Assembly: GCF_003709565.1 (NCBI RefSeq)
Contig: NZ_QNRC01000004.1
Span: 124,001-188,000, forward strand
Direction of reading: 5' to 3'
DNA: 64,000 bases
Source: Paracoccus sigandri
Lineage (GTDB): Bacteria > Pseudomonadota > Alphaproteobacteria > Rhodobacterales > Rhodobacteraceae
This document shows positions 8,880 to 17,983 of the stretch, piece by piece (the first letter of the stretch is position 1; each line of letters begins with the position of its first letter). Under the pieces are notes generated by a model, which searched no databases, was not told the DNA's origin, and saw only the letters and a list, made by a program, of their open reading frames with translations. The position numbers were made by a program, and so were the translations under genes.

Positions 8880-9713
8880 ATGGAACCCTTGCCGATCCGG
8901 TCCGCCGACGCCCCCCAGTCCGGGGGTGCGCAGGCGGTGCAGCGGGCGCTGGCGCTGTTGTCGAATGTCGGCAGGGGCGGCAGCGCCGGGCTGGGCCTGG
9001 GCGATCTGGCCGAGGCGGTCGGGCTGGCCCGGCCGACGGCGCGGCGGCTGCTGCTGGCGCTGTGCCAGGCCCGCATGGTCGAGCAGGATCCCGCCACGCG
9101 CCGCTATCACCTTGGCCCCGAGGCCTATCTGCTGTGCAGCTTCGCCTCGGACCGCCACGGCATCCTGATCCATGCCGAGGATAGCCTGCACCGCCTGGCC
9201 GACGAGACCGGCGACACCGCCTTCCTGACGGTGCGGCAGGACGACCATTCGATCTGCCTGCTGCGGGTCGAGGGCGCGTTCCCGATCCGCACCCATGCGC
9301 TGAAGACCGGCGACCGCAAGCCGATGGGCGTGGGCGTGGGCGCGCTGGCGATCCTGGCCGCCCTGCCCGAACCCGAGGCCGAGGCGCTGCTGGCGCGGAT
9401 CGCGCCGCTGCTGGGCGATCTGAAGGCGCCGCTGGAAGGCGACGCGGCGATGGCGCGGCGCCAGGGCCATGCGCTCAATCCCGGCCGGATCGTGCCGGGG
9501 TCCTGGGGCATCGGCGTGGCGATCCGCTGGCCCGACGGCCGGCCGGCCGGCGCGCTGTCGCTGGCTGCGATCGAGGACCGGATGCGCCCCGAACGCCAGC
9601 GCGAGCTGGCCGTGCTGCTGCATCGCGAGGCGGATCTGGTCGCCGCGCGCCTGGCCGGCCTGTCGCGCCGGAACCCTGGCCGAAACCCTGAAGGACAAAG
9701 GATATCGCCATGA
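8880..9713 (+). CDS. IclR-family transcriptional regulator
   Basis: 277 residues from the ATG at 8880, 19 bp after dctP. The N-terminus is a winged helix (AVQRALALLS...LGDLAEAVGLARPTARRLLLAL), followed by the IclR effector domain with the typical HLGPEAYLL linker. Its gene lies within the operon, so it probably controls the operon in response to the transported acid. The TTCCA-N5-TGGAA repeats at 5.73-5.82 kb are candidate binding sites (inference). It overlaps the thiolase gene by ATGA. Confidence 0.88.
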   Translation: MEPLPIRSADAPQSGGAQAVQRALALLSNVGRGGSAGLGLGDLAEAVGLARPTARRLLLALCQARMVEQDPATRRYHLGPEAYLLCSFASDRHGILIHAEDSLHRLADETGDTAFLTVRQDDHSICLLRVEGAFPIRTHALKTGDRKPMGVGVGALAILAALPEPEAEALLARIAPLLGDLKAPLEGDAAMARRQGHALNPGRIVPGSWGIGVAIRWPDGRPAGALSLAAIEDRMRPERQRELAVLLHREADLVAARLAGLSRRNPGRNPEGQRISP

Positions 9714-10879
9714 CCGAACCGCTGATCGTCGGATGGGCGCATACGAAATTCGGCAGGTCCGAGGCGCCCGACACGCTGGCCCTGATGGCCGAGGTCGCGC
9801 GCCCGGCGCTGGACCATGCGGGCCTGGCGCCCGAGGCCGTCGACGGGATCTTCGCGGGGGTCTACAACAACGGCTTCTCGCGGCAGGATTTCCAGGGCGC
9901 GCTGGTCGCCATGGGCACGCCGGAACTGGCGGGCGTGCCCTTCATGCGCACGGAAAACGCCTGCGCCACCGGCTCGGCCGCGCTTTATGCGGCGGCGGAT
10001 TTCATCGCCTCGGGGCGGGGTCGCGTGGCGCTGGTGATCGGCGCGGAAAAGATGACCGCGACGCCGGGCGATCAGGTCGGCGAGATCCTCTTGTCGGCCA
10101 GCTACGTCCCCGAGGAGGGCGAGATCCCCGGCGGCTTTGCCGGCGTCTTCGGCCGCATCACCGAGAGCTATTTCCAGCGCCACGGCGACCGTTCCGAGGA
10201 ACTGGCGATGATCGCCGCCAAGAACCACGAGAACGGGATGCGCAACCCCTGGGCGCATATGCAGAAGCCCTTCGATCTGGCCTTCTGCAACACCGTCTCG
10301 GACAAGAACCCGCGCGTCGCGGGGCCGCTGCGGCGCACCGATTGCTCGCTGGTCTCGGACGGGGCGGCGGCGCTGGTGCTGGCGGATGCGGATATGGCGG
10401 CCGACCTGACCCGCGCGATCCGCTTTCGCGCGCGGGCGCAGGCGGGCGACCTGCTGGCCCTGTCGCGCCGCGATCCGATCGCCTTCGAGGGGCCGCACCG
10501 GGCCTGGACTGCGGCGCTGGCCCAGGCCGGGCTGGCGATCACGGATCTGGACCTGGTCGAGACCCATGACTGCTTCACCACCGCCGAGATGATCGAATAC
10601 GAGGCGATGGGCCTCGCCCCGCGCGGGCAGGGCTGGCGGGTGATCCGCGAGGGCACCAGCCGCTTCGACGGCGCCTTGCCGGTGAACCCCTCGGGCGGGC
10701 TGAAATCGCGCGGCCACCCGATCGGCGCGACCGGCGTGTCGCAGCATGTCATGGTCGCGATGCAGCTGGCGGGCGAGGCCGGCGCGATGCAGCTGCCCGG
10801 CGCCGCGCTGGGGGGCGTCTTCAACATGGGCGGCGCGGCCGTGGCCAGCTATTGCTCGATCCTGGAGCGCGTGAAATGA
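9710..10879 (+). CDS. Thiolase family protein (SCPx/non-specific lipid-transfer type)
   Basis: 389 residues. The nucleophilic cysteine lies in ENACATGSAA (about residue 85), a catalytic histidine in ETHDCFTTAEM (about 285), and the C-terminal loop GGLKSRGHPIGATG near 330. This pattern belongs to the SCPx-like thiolases, which differ from FadA/PhaA and act on branched or cyclic beta-ketoacyl-CoAs. The start overlaps the regulator stop by four bases and the stop overlaps the ligase start in the same way, which suggests translational coupling. It is expected to cleave the beta-ketoacyl-CoA formed by the pathway. Confidence 0.88.
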   Translation: MTEPLIVGWAHTKFGRSEAPDTLALMAEVARPALDHAGLAPEAVDGIFAGVYNNGFSRQDFQGALVAMGTPELAGVPFMRTENACATGSAALYAAADFIASGRGRVALVIGAEKMTATPGDQVGEILLSASYVPEEGEIPGGFAGVFGRITESYFQRHGDRSEELAMIAAKNHENGMRNPWAHMQKPFDLAFCNTVSDKNPRVAGPLRRTDCSLVSDGAAALVLADADMAADLTRAIRFRARAQAGDLLALSRRDPIAFEGPHRAWTAALAQAGLAITDLDLVETHDCFTTAEMIEYEAMGLAPRGQGWRVIREGTSRFDGALPVNPSGGLKSRGHPIGATGVSQHVMVAMQLAGEAGAMQLPGAALGGVFNMGGAAVASYCSILERVK

Positions 10880-12477
10880 CCCATCCCGCGGGCGGCGTCG
10901 CGCCGGTCTCGACCAGGGTGATGAACCTTGCCACCTTCCTGACCCAGGCGGCGCGGCGCGACCCCGAGGGCATCGGGCTGGTCATGGGCGGGGCGCGCTG
11001 GAGCTGGGCCGAGTTCGAGGCGCGGACCGACGCGCTGGCCGCCGCCCTGCAGGACCGCTTCGGGCTGCGAAAGGGCGACCGGGTCATGTGCCAGTCGCAG
11101 AACTGCATGGAGATGATGCAGGCCATGTTCGCGGTCTGGCGGGCGGGCGGCGTCTGGGTGCCGGCGAATTTCCGGCAGATGCCCGAGGAGGTCACCTATC
11201 TGACCCAGGCATCGGGCGCGCGGTTCCTGATCTGCAATGCGGGTTTTCCCGGTCACGCCGCCGCCTGCCGCGCGGGCTGCCCGGAGCTGGAGGTGGTGCT
11301 GGCGATCGGCGCGGCGGATTTCGGCGCCTCGGTCCAGGACGTCACCGCCGAATTCATGGGCCGGCGCCCGCAGGTGGCGGCGGTGGAACGCGACGATCCC
11401 TGCTGGTTCTTCTTCACCTCGGGCACGACCGGCCGGCCCAAGGCCAGCGTCCTGACCCATGGGCAGATGGCCTTTGTCGTCACCAACCACCTGGCCGACC
11501 TGATGCCGGGACTGACGGGTGACGATGCCTCGCTGGTGGTGGCGCCCTTGTCGCACGGGGCGGGGGTGCATCAGCTGACGCAGGTGGCGCGCGGGGTGAA
11601 GACGGTGCTGATGCCCTCCGAGAAATTCGACGTGGCCACGGTCTGGGAACTGGTGCGGGAATGGCGCGTCTCGACCATGTTCACCGTGCCCACGATCCTG
11701 AAGCTGCTGGCCGAGGATCCCTCGACCGCGGATGCCGATACCGGCTCGCTGCGCTATGTCATCTATGCCGGCGCGCCGATGTATCGGGTGGACCAGCAGA
11801 AGGCGCTGGCGGTCTTCGGCAAGGTGCTGGTGCAGTATTTCGGCCTGGGCGAATGCACCGGCAACATCACCGTCCTGCCCGCCCGCCTGCACCAGGCCGA
11901 GGACGGCCCCGAGGCCCGCATCGGCACCTGCGGCCATGCCCGCACCGGCATCGAGATCCAGGTCCAGGACGAGGAGGGCCGCGAGGTCGCGCCCGGCCAG
12001 ACCGGCGAGATCTGCGTCATCGGCCCGGCGGTCTTCGCGGGCTATTACGACAACCCTGGGGCCAATGCGAAGGCCTTCCGCGACGGCTGGTTCCGCACCG
12101 GCGATCTGGGCCACATGGACGAAGCGGGCTTCCTCTATATCACCGGGCGGCAGTCCGACATGTTCATCTCGGGCGGCTCGAACGTCTATCCGCGCGAGAT
12201 CGAGGAGAAGATCCTGACCCATCCCGCTATTTCCGAGGTCGCGGTGCTGGGAATGCCCGACCCGCTCTGGGGGGAAATCGGCTGGGCGGTCTGCGTGCCG
12301 GTCGCCGGCGCCACGGTCGGCGAGGCGGACCTGGCGGAATGGTTGGACGGCAAGGTCTCGCGCTACAAGATGCCCAAGCGCTTCCTGATCTGGGAGGCGC
12401 TGCCGAAATCGGCCTATGGCAAGATCACCAAGAAGATGATCCGCGAGGAGCTGGAAGCGCGCGGGCTGATCGCATGA
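10876..12477 (+). CDS. Acyl-CoA ligase (AMP-forming, ANL superfamily)
   Basis: 533 residues from the ATG overlapping the thiolase stop. The P-loop is TSGTTGRPKAS (about residue 180). QYFGLGECTGN corresponds to the A5 motif, GWFRTGDLGHMDEAG and GRQSDMFISGGSNVYPREIE to A7/A8, and the catalytic lysine sits in SAYGKITKKM near the end. It should activate the imported acid to its CoA thioester through an acyl-AMP. Context within a TRAP/thiolase operon supports catabolism rather than lipid synthesis. The substrate cannot be told from the sequence. Confidence 0.9.
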   Translation: MTHPAGGVAPVSTRVMNLATFLTQAARRDPEGIGLVMGGARWSWAEFEARTDALAAALQDRFGLRKGDRVMCQSQNCMEMMQAMFAVWRAGGVWVPANFRQMPEEVTYLTQASGARFLICNAGFPGHAAACRAGCPELEVVLAIGAADFGASVQDVTAEFMGRRPQVAAVERDDPCWFFFTSGTTGRPKASVLTHGQMAFVVTNHLADLMPGLTGDDASLVVAPLSHGAGVHQLTQVARGVKTVLMPSEKFDVATVWELVREWRVSTMFTVPTILKLLAEDPSTADADTGSLRYVIYAGAPMYRVDQQKALAVFGKVLVQYFGLGECTGNITVLPARLHQAEDGPEARIGTCGHARTGIEIQVQDEEGREVAPGQTGEICVIGPAVFAGYYDNPGANAKAFRDGWFRTGDLGHMDEAGFLYITGRQSDMFISGGSNVYPREIEEKILTHPAISEVAVLGMPDPLWGEIGWAVCVPVAGATVGEADLAEWLDGKVSRYKMPKRFLIWEALPKSAYGKITKKMIREELEARGLIA

Positions 12478-13295
12478 GCCTGCGGATGATCCATCCCGGC
12501 CCGCGCGCGGATCGGCGCATCCAGGCGGTCCGCTGCGGCCTGCGGCGGATCGAGGGCGTGCTGCCCGCCGGGCGCACGGTGATGCAGGCGGTGGGCGCGC
12601 TGTTCGCGACGGCCGGCTGCCGGGGCGGCGTGGTCTGGCTGGAGGGCGCAAGCTGCGATCCGATCCGCTACGTGCTGCCGGCGCCCGCGACCGACGGGCT
12701 TCACGGCGCCTGGTATTCCGACACCCACGCGCCGGACGGGCCCTGGACCATCGGCGCCTCGACCGCGACGGTCGGCTGGAAGGACGGCGCGCCCTTCCTG
12801 CATTGCCATGGGCTGTGGTCGGACGGCGCGGGCTGGCAGGCGATGGGCCATCTGCTGCCCTTCGAGACGGTGCTGGCGCGGGATGCGCGGGTGACGGCGC
12901 TGGGATCGCCGGATGCGTGGTTCGAATCCCTGCCGGACCCCGAGACCGCCTTCACCCTGTTCACGCCGCTGGGGGGTGGGGACGGCGCCGGACTGATGGC
13001 CCGGATCGCGCCCGGCGAAGATGTCGTGACCGCCGTCGAGGCCCTTGCCGCCGCCCATGACATCCCCCAGGCGCGCCTGCACGCGGTCGGCAGCATAGAC
13101 CATATCCGCTTCGCCGAGGGCCATGGCGTCGATTGCCACGCCACCGAATTGCGCTTCGCCGATGCCGTCCTGCAGGGCGGCCGCGCCCGGATCGGCATCG
13201 AGGTCGTCGACATCCAGGGCGCGGTGCATCGCGGGACGCTGGCGCGGGGCGGCAATCCGGTCGGCGTCACCCTTGAACTGATCATCGAGCCTTGA
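12474..13295 (+). CDS. Two-domain PPC/DUF296 protein
   Basis: 273 residues, starting at an ATGA overlap with the ligase. The C-terminal half carries the PPC (plant and prokaryote conserved, DUF296) pattern: IAPGEDVVTAVEALAAAHDI followed by a glycine-serine strand. The N-terminal half looks like a diverged second copy, with FLHCHGLW resembling the conserved histidine strand of the family. Free-standing PPC proteins are thin beta-sandwich trimers of mostly unknown function. Its place between an acyl-CoA ligase and an SDR suggests a role in the pathway, perhaps as a lyase or accessory protein, but that is inference. Confidence 0.72.
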   Translation: MSLRMIHPGPRADRRIQAVRCGLRRIEGVLPAGRTVMQAVGALFATAGCRGGVVWLEGASCDPIRYVLPAPATDGLHGAWYSDTHAPDGPWTIGASTATVGWKDGAPFLHCHGLWSDGAGWQAMGHLLPFETVLARDARVTALGSPDAWFESLPDPETAFTLFTPLGGGDGAGLMARIAPGEDVVTAVEALAAAHDIPQARLHAVGSIDHIRFAEGHGVDCHATELRFADAVLQGGRARIGIEVVDIQGAVHRGTLARGGNPVGVTLELIIEP

Positions 13296-13306
13296 AAGGA
13301 CAACCC

Positions 13307-14071
13307 ATGAGCAAGACCGCGATCGTGACCGGCGGATGCCGCGGCATCGGCCTGGCCGCCACCGAGATCTTCCTGGAACAGGGCTGGCGCGTGGTCATGG
13401 TCGACCGCGACGCCGAAGAGCTGCACCGGGTCGCGGGCGGCATGGAGAACGTGCTGCCGGTCGAGGCGGATGTCTCGGTCCCCGCCGATGTCGAACGCAT
13501 GGTGGCCGAGGCGCTGGCGGGCTTCGGCCGCCTGGACGCGCTGGTCAACAATGCCGGTGTGGCGCTGTTTTCGCGCGTGGGCCGCACCAGTTTCGAGGAA
13601 TGGCGCGAGGTGATGTCCGTCAACCTGGACGGGGTCTTCCTGTGCACGCAGGCCGCGGCCGCCGCACTGTCCCGGACCAAGGGCGCCATCGTCAACATCG
13701 CCTCGATCTCGGGGCTGCGGGCCTCGACGCTGCGGGTGGCCTATGGCACCTCGAAGGCGGCGGTGATCCACCTGACCAAGCAATGCGCCGCAGAACTGGG
13801 CGAATTGGGCATCCGCGTCAACTGCGTGGCGCCGGGGCCGGTCAGGACCAAGCTGGCCATGGCCGTCCACGCGCCGGAAATCATCTCGGCCTATTACGAC
13901 GCGATCCCGCTGAACCGCTATGGCGAGGCGCGCGAGATCGCCGAGGCGATCGTTTTTTTGTGCTCGGACAAGGCCAGCTTCATCTCGGGGCAGACGGTGG
14001 CGGTCGATGGCGGCTTCGACGCGACCGGCGTCGGGCTGCCGGCGCTGCGGCGCGACAATGAGCCGGCCTGA
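13307..14071 (+). CDS. Short-chain dehydrogenase/reductase (SDR)
   Basis: 254 residues from the ATG at 13307, with GAAAGGA as RBS; a TTG at 13292 would extend it by five residues but is less likely. The NAD(P)-binding TGGCRGIG motif is at residues 8-15, NNAG is present, and the catalytic Ser-Tyr-Lys set is visible (IASISG then YGTSK). An acidic residue after beta-2 (VDRD) favours NAD(H). It probably oxidises a hydroxyacyl intermediate that the thiolase then cleaves. Last gene of the operon; it ends four bases from the convergent Hsp70-like gene. Confidence 0.9.
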   Translation: MSKTAIVTGGCRGIGLAATEIFLEQGWRVVMVDRDAEELHRVAGGMENVLPVEADVSVPADVERMVAEALAGFGRLDALVNNAGVALFSRVGRTSFEEWREVMSVNLDGVFLCTQAAAAALSRTKGAIVNIASISGLRASTLRVAYGTSKAAVIHLTKQCAAELGELGIRVNCVAPGPVRTKLAMAVHAPEIISAYYDAIPLNRYGEAREIAEAIVFLCSDKASFISGQTVAVDGGFDATGVGLPALRRDNEPA

Positions 14072-14074
14072 ACC

Positions 14075-15319
14075 CTAGGCGGCGCTGGCCAGCGCCAGCC
14101 CGTCCACCACGGCGGTGAAGGCCTGCGCCCGTTCAAGCGTGGCGCCGGGGCACAGCCGCAGCGCCGCCTCGGCGACCAGCGCCATCAGGCTGGAGCCGCC
14201 GACCAGGATCACGCTGCCGACCCGCTCGGGCGCGATCCCGGCCAGGCGCAGCGTTTCCGCCGCCGCCTGGTGCAGCTCGCGGCCCTGCGCGGCCAGCACC
14301 CGGTCCAGCATGTCGCGGCTGAGCGGTTGCGACAGGCCGGGCGCGATGAAGCCCATCTCGATGCGGGCGTCGTTCGCCCCGGCATTGGCGGCGATCTTGC
14401 CGCGCTCGACCGCGAAGGCCAGCTCGTGGCCCAGCTCCTCCTCCAGGACCGCGACCAGCCGCGCCAGCTTTTCGGGCTCGACCGCCAGCCGCGCCATGCC
14501 GGCCGCCATGCGCCGCGTCTCGGGGGTATAGAGGAAGGGGATCTTCGCCCAGGTCGCCAGGTCGGCATAGATCGCATTCGGCACCGGCAGAAGCCCCGGC
14601 CCCATCTCGCGCCGAAGCTGGCCGCCGTGACCCAGCGCAGGCATCGCATGGGCCAGCGACAGCGCATGGTCGAAATCGGTGCCGCCCAGCCGGATGCCGT
14701 GGCTGGCCAGGATCTGGGGGCGGCCGTCGCCGGTGCTGCAGAAGGCGGTGAAATCCGAGGTGCCGCCGCCGATATCGACGATCAGCCCGATCTGGCCCGC
14801 GCGGCCGCTGCCGTGGCTGGCCAGTGCCGCCGCCTCGGGCTCACGCAGGAAATCGACATCATCGAAACCCGCCGCCAGATAGCAGGCGCGCAGGTCCTGT
14901 TCGGCGCGGGTGTCGCGGGCGGGATCGGCGCTGTGGAAATGCACCGGGCGGCCCGACAGCGCACGGCGGAAGCGCCGGCCGGTCGCGGCCTCGGCGCGCT
15001 GGCGCAGCTCGGCCAGGAAGGCGGCGATGATGTCGGACACGCTGCGGCGCTTCCTGGCGATCAGCCGCGATTCGTGCATCAGCGAGGTGCCCAGCACGCT
15101 TTTCAGTGCCCGCATGTAGCGGCCCTCGTCGCCCCCGATCAGCGCCCCGGCCGCGGCCTCGCCGATCCGCATCGGCCCGCCCGAGGCCGGGAAGAACACC
15201 GCCGTCGGCAAGGTGTCCTGCCCGGCCTCGATGGTGATGCGCTGCGGGCACCCGTCGCGCAGCACGGCGGCCGCCGAGTTCGAGGTGCCGAAGTCGATCG
15301 CCAGAATGTCGCTGCCCAT
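14075..15319 (-). CDS. Hsp70-family ATPase (YegD-like)
   Basis: 414 residues. It starts with the actin-fold phosphate-1 motif (AIDFGTSNSAAAV), then has IVDIGGGTSDF (phosphate 2) and VILVGGSSLM (adenosine). It is too short to carry the usual substrate-binding and lid domains of DnaK and matches the length of YegD-type stand-alone ATPase-domain chaperones. I chose the ATG at 15319, with a purine-rich TAGGGGGG upstream; the frame runs further but without Hsp70 sequence. It is monocistronic and convergent with the SDR. Confidence 0.85.
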   Translation of the reverse strand: MGSDILAIDFGTSNSAAAVLRDGCPQRITIEAGQDTLPTAVFFPASGGPMRIGEAAAGALIGGDEGRYMRALKSVLGTSLMHESRLIARKRRSVSDIIAAFLAELRQRAEAATGRRFRRALSGRPVHFHSADPARDTRAEQDLRACYLAAGFDDVDFLREPEAAALASHGSGRAGQIGLIVDIGGGTSDFTAFCSTGDGRPQILASHGIRLGGTDFDHALSLAHAMPALGHGGQLRREMGPGLLPVPNAIYADLATWAKIPFLYTPETRRMAAGMARLAVEPEKLARLVAVLEEELGHELAFAVERGKIAANAGANDARIEMGFIAPGLSQPLSRDMLDRVLAAQGRELHQAAAETLRLAGIAPERVGSVILVGGSSLMALVAEAALRLCPGATLERAQAFTAVVDGLALASAA

Positions 15320-15386
15320 GGCGCCCCCCCTATCGCGGAAAGGCGCTGCTGCTAGCGGCTTTGGCGCCGGGGCGCAAGCGCGCCGC

Positions 15387-17390
15387 TCAGCGCCGGGGCG
15401 ATTTCGGCGCGCGCGGCTTGACGCCGCCGGGCTTGGCCGAGACGGCGCGGCGCGGACGGGCCTCGGCGCCCTTGCCCTGCGTGCCCTTGCCATGCGCCGT
15501 TTTCCCATGCGCCGGCTTGCCGCGCGGCTTGTCAGTCGCGGCGCCCCGGCTCTTGCGATCCGCCGCCGACCAGCGCGCCTTGCGCGGCTTGGCCTCGGAC
15601 GGCGCGGGCTCGGCCGGCGATTCGCGGGGCGTATCGGCCAGAACCTCGGCGATGGCGGCGGCGCGGGCCTCGCGGCGCTCGGCCTTGCGCGGAGCAGGTT
15701 CGGTCGCGGCGGGCTTCTTCGGACGTTCGGGCCTGGCGCGATGATCGTCGCGCGGCCGGGCCTCCGACCGCTGCGCCTCGTATTGGCGGGGGGCGGGGCG
15801 GTCGAGATCGGGTTCGCCCTCGATCCGGTTCAGGCGCAGGCCCGGCTCGATCTCCTGCCCGTCGGTGAAGCGCGGGGCCGAATCGGCGGCGATCTGGACG
15901 AAGGTCACATCCTGGCGGACCCGGATCGCGCCGATGGCGTCGCGGTTGATGCCGCCCGCCTCGCACAGCTTGGGCAGCAGCCAGCGCGCCTCGGCCCGGC
16001 CGGTATGGCCGACCGAGAGCGTGAACCAGACCGCCGCGCCGAACTCGCGCCGCTCGCGCGGGGCGGCGGGGCCGGGGGCAGGGGCGGCGGTCTCGGCCAG
16101 TTCCTCGGGGGCCGGGCGGCCGTCGCGCCACAGCCGGATGAAGGCCTGCGCGACCCGATCCGGGCCGAATTGCCGCAGCAACTCGGCGGCCAGCGTGGTT
16201 TCCTCGGCCGGTTCGGTCAGCGAGGGATGGGCCAGCATCCGTGCATCGTCGCGGGCAAGGACATCGTCGGCCGAGGGCGGCTTGCCCCATTCCGCGGTCA
16301 GCTTCGCCCGTTGCAGCAGCCGCTGCGCGCGCTTGTAATCGGCCGAGGTCACGATCAGCGCCGAAACCCCCTTGGCCCCGGCGCGCCCGGTCCGGCCCGA
16401 CCGGTGCAGCAGCGTCTCGGGATTGGTCGGCAAGTCGGCATGGATCACCAGCTCCAGCCCCGGCAGGTCGATCCCGCGTGCGGCCACGTCGGTCGCGATG
16501 CAGACCCGCGCGCGCCCGTCGCGCAGCGATTGCAGGGCATGGGTGCGTTCCTGCTGGCTCAACTCACCCGACAGCGCCACCACGCGGAAGCCGCGATTGC
16601 CCATCCGCGCCAGCAGGTGGTTCACATTGGCGCGGGTCTTGCAGAAGATGATCGCGCGCTGCGCCTCGTAGAAGCGCAGCAGGTTGAAGATCGCGTTTTC
16701 CCGGTCGCGGGGCAGCACGCTCAGCGCGCGATATTCGATATCGCCATGCTGGCGCGCCTCGCCCATGACGCTGAGCCGCAGGGCATCGCGCTGGAAATCC
16801 TTGGCCAGCGCCTCGATTTCCGGCGGCACCGTGGCCGAGAACATCAGCGTGCGCCGCCCTTCGGGCGCCGATTGCAGCAGGAATTCCAGGTCCTCACGGA
16901 AGCCCAGGTCCAGCATCTCATCGGCCTCGTCCAGCACCGCGACGCGCAAGCCCGACAGGTCCAGGCTGCCGCGTTCGGTATGGTCGCGCAGCCGGCCGGG
17001 GGTGCCCACCACGATATGCGGCCCGCGCTCCAGCGCCCGCCGCTCGGTCCGGTAGTCCATGCCGCCGACGCAGGTCGCGATCCGCGCCCCGGCCTCGGCA
17101 TAGAGCCAGTCCAGTTCCCGTGCGACCTGCAGCGCCAGTTCGCGCGTGGGGGCGATGACCAACGCCAGCGGTTGCTCGGCCGGCAGCAGCGGCGGCTGGT
17201 CGGGCAGGATCTGGTCCGAGAGGGCCAGGCCGAAGGCGACCGTCTTGCCCGATCCGGTCTGGGCCGAGACCAGCAGGTCGCGCCCCTTGGCCTCGGGCGT
17301 CAGGATCGCGGCCTGCACCGATGTGAGGGCGCTATAGCCCTTGGCAGCCAGCGCCGCGGCAAGCGGTGCGGCAATGTCGAAATCTGTCAT
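15387..17390 (-). CDS. DEAD-box RNA helicase with DbpA-type RNA-binding domain and basic tail
   Basis: About 667 residues from the ATG at 17390; an ATG at 17450 would add 20. Motif I is AQTGSGKT (about 43-50), motif II DEAD (about 150), motif III SAT and motif VI HRSGRTGRAG. After the two RecA domains comes a segment around FTLSVGHTGRAEARWLLPKL that resembles the DbpA RNA-recognition domain, which in DbpA binds 23S rRNA. The last about 160 residues are rich in Lys, Arg, Pro and Ala, a flexible basic tail often found in alphaproteobacterial DEAD proteins. Probable role: ribosome assembly or RNA remodelling. Confidence 0.9.
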   Translation of the reverse strand: MTDFDIAAPLAAALAAKGYSALTSVQAAILTPEAKGRDLLVSAQTGSGKTVAFGLALSDQILPDQPPLLPAEQPLALVIAPTRELALQVARELDWLYAEAGARIATCVGGMDYRTERRALERGPHIVVGTPGRLRDHTERGSLDLSGLRVAVLDEADEMLDLGFREDLEFLLQSAPEGRRTLMFSATVPPEIEALAKDFQRDALRLSVMGEARQHGDIEYRALSVLPRDRENAIFNLLRFYEAQRAIIFCKTRANVNHLLARMGNRGFRVVALSGELSQQERTHALQSLRDGRARVCIATDVAARGIDLPGLELVIHADLPTNPETLLHRSGRTGRAGAKGVSALIVTSADYKRAQRLLQRAKLTAEWGKPPSADDVLARDDARMLAHPSLTEPAEETTLAAELLRQFGPDRVAQAFIRLWRDGRPAPEELAETAAPAPGPAAPRERREFGAAVWFTLSVGHTGRAEARWLLPKLCEAGGINRDAIGAIRVRQDVTFVQIAADSAPRFTDGQEIEPGLRLNRIEGEPDLDRPAPRQYEAQRSEARPRDDHRARPERPKKPAATEPAPRKAERREARAAAIAEVLADTPRESPAEPAPSEAKPRKARWSAADRKSRGAATDKPRGKPAHGKTAHGKGTQGKGAEARPRRAVSAKPGGVKPRAPKSPRR

Positions 17391-17749
17391 GTTCTTCGCC
17401 AGGAAAGGGGTGGCCTGCACCCGATGGGAGGCATCCGCTTCTCCCATCACCGCTGCAATCCGTGCATCGGTCCCCTGGGTCTCGGAGCCAAAGAGCGGCG
17501 CATATCCCCTTGCGGCGGCGAAGTCAAAGGAAACCTCCGGTCGCGGTTTGCGCGGATCCCGTCTGCCGCCATCCGCGAAAGCGGGTCGCCAAGCCTCTGC
17601 TGCCGGGGGATGATGGAGCGGGTGATGGGCTACCGGAAGCCATGATTTTTGCTGTGAAAACAGGGCAGGGGTGTCCCATCCGCTCGATCATCCGGCGCAA
17701 TAGGAATCAAGATGTTACAGGCAGGGTGTCCCACGCCGATCCGCCACCC
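17391..17749. other. Intergenic region with imperfect direct repeats; candidate prophage edge
   Basis: Holds the helicase promoter region and, at 17665-17679 and 17721-17734, two copies of a GCAGGG(G)TGTCCCA(T/C) sequence 56 bp apart. They lie where clear host genes end and phage-like or small genes begin. They could be integrase arm sites or an attachment site remnant; the other prophage end is outside the window, so this cannot be tested here. No tRNA was recognised. Confidence 0.3.
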
Positions 17750-17983
17750 TCACGCCTCCTTGTTCATCAGCCAGCTGAAGATCGGTCGCGGATCGCGGGC
17801 CCCGCACTTCGAGCAGCGCAACCGGCGCTCGAAATCGTTCATGTCGAGATCTTCGCCGTAACGATGGACCAGGACAGAGACCGGAATTTTGCGATAGTGC
17901 CCGCACTTGATGTTGCTGCAATGATAGGTGACGGCATGGCCCAGGTAGTTGGCCGCCGCGAATGGCGGGCGCTTCACCGCCAT
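17750..17983 (-). CDS. Small zinc-ribbon protein
   Basis: 77 residues. Two cysteine pairs, CSNIKC near residue 22 and CSKC near 57, can make a four-cysteine zinc site, with a conserved-looking DMNDFERRLRC stretch between them. It starts inside the last codons of the upstream zinc-ribbon gene (10-bp overlap), so the two form an operon. Function unknown. The operon has a LexA box in front, which suggests a role after DNA damage. Confidence 0.7.
   Translation of the reverse strand: MAVKRPPFAAANYLGHAVTYHCSNIKCGHYRKIPVSVLVHRYGEDLDMNDFERRLRCSKCGARDPRPIFSWLMNKEA

Noticed and set aside
10849..12651. Minus-strand frame of 600 codons across the acyl-CoA ligase
   Set aside because: Shadow of the ligase; no family resemblance.
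15319..15508. N-terminal extension of the Hsp70-like gene
   Set aside because: Arg/Pro/Ala-rich and without Hsp70 features; the ATG at 15319 sits directly before the phosphate-1 motif with a good RBS.
15213..17645. Long plus-strand open frame across the helicase
   Set aside because: Shadow of the DEAD-box gene, which has all helicase motifs on the other strand.
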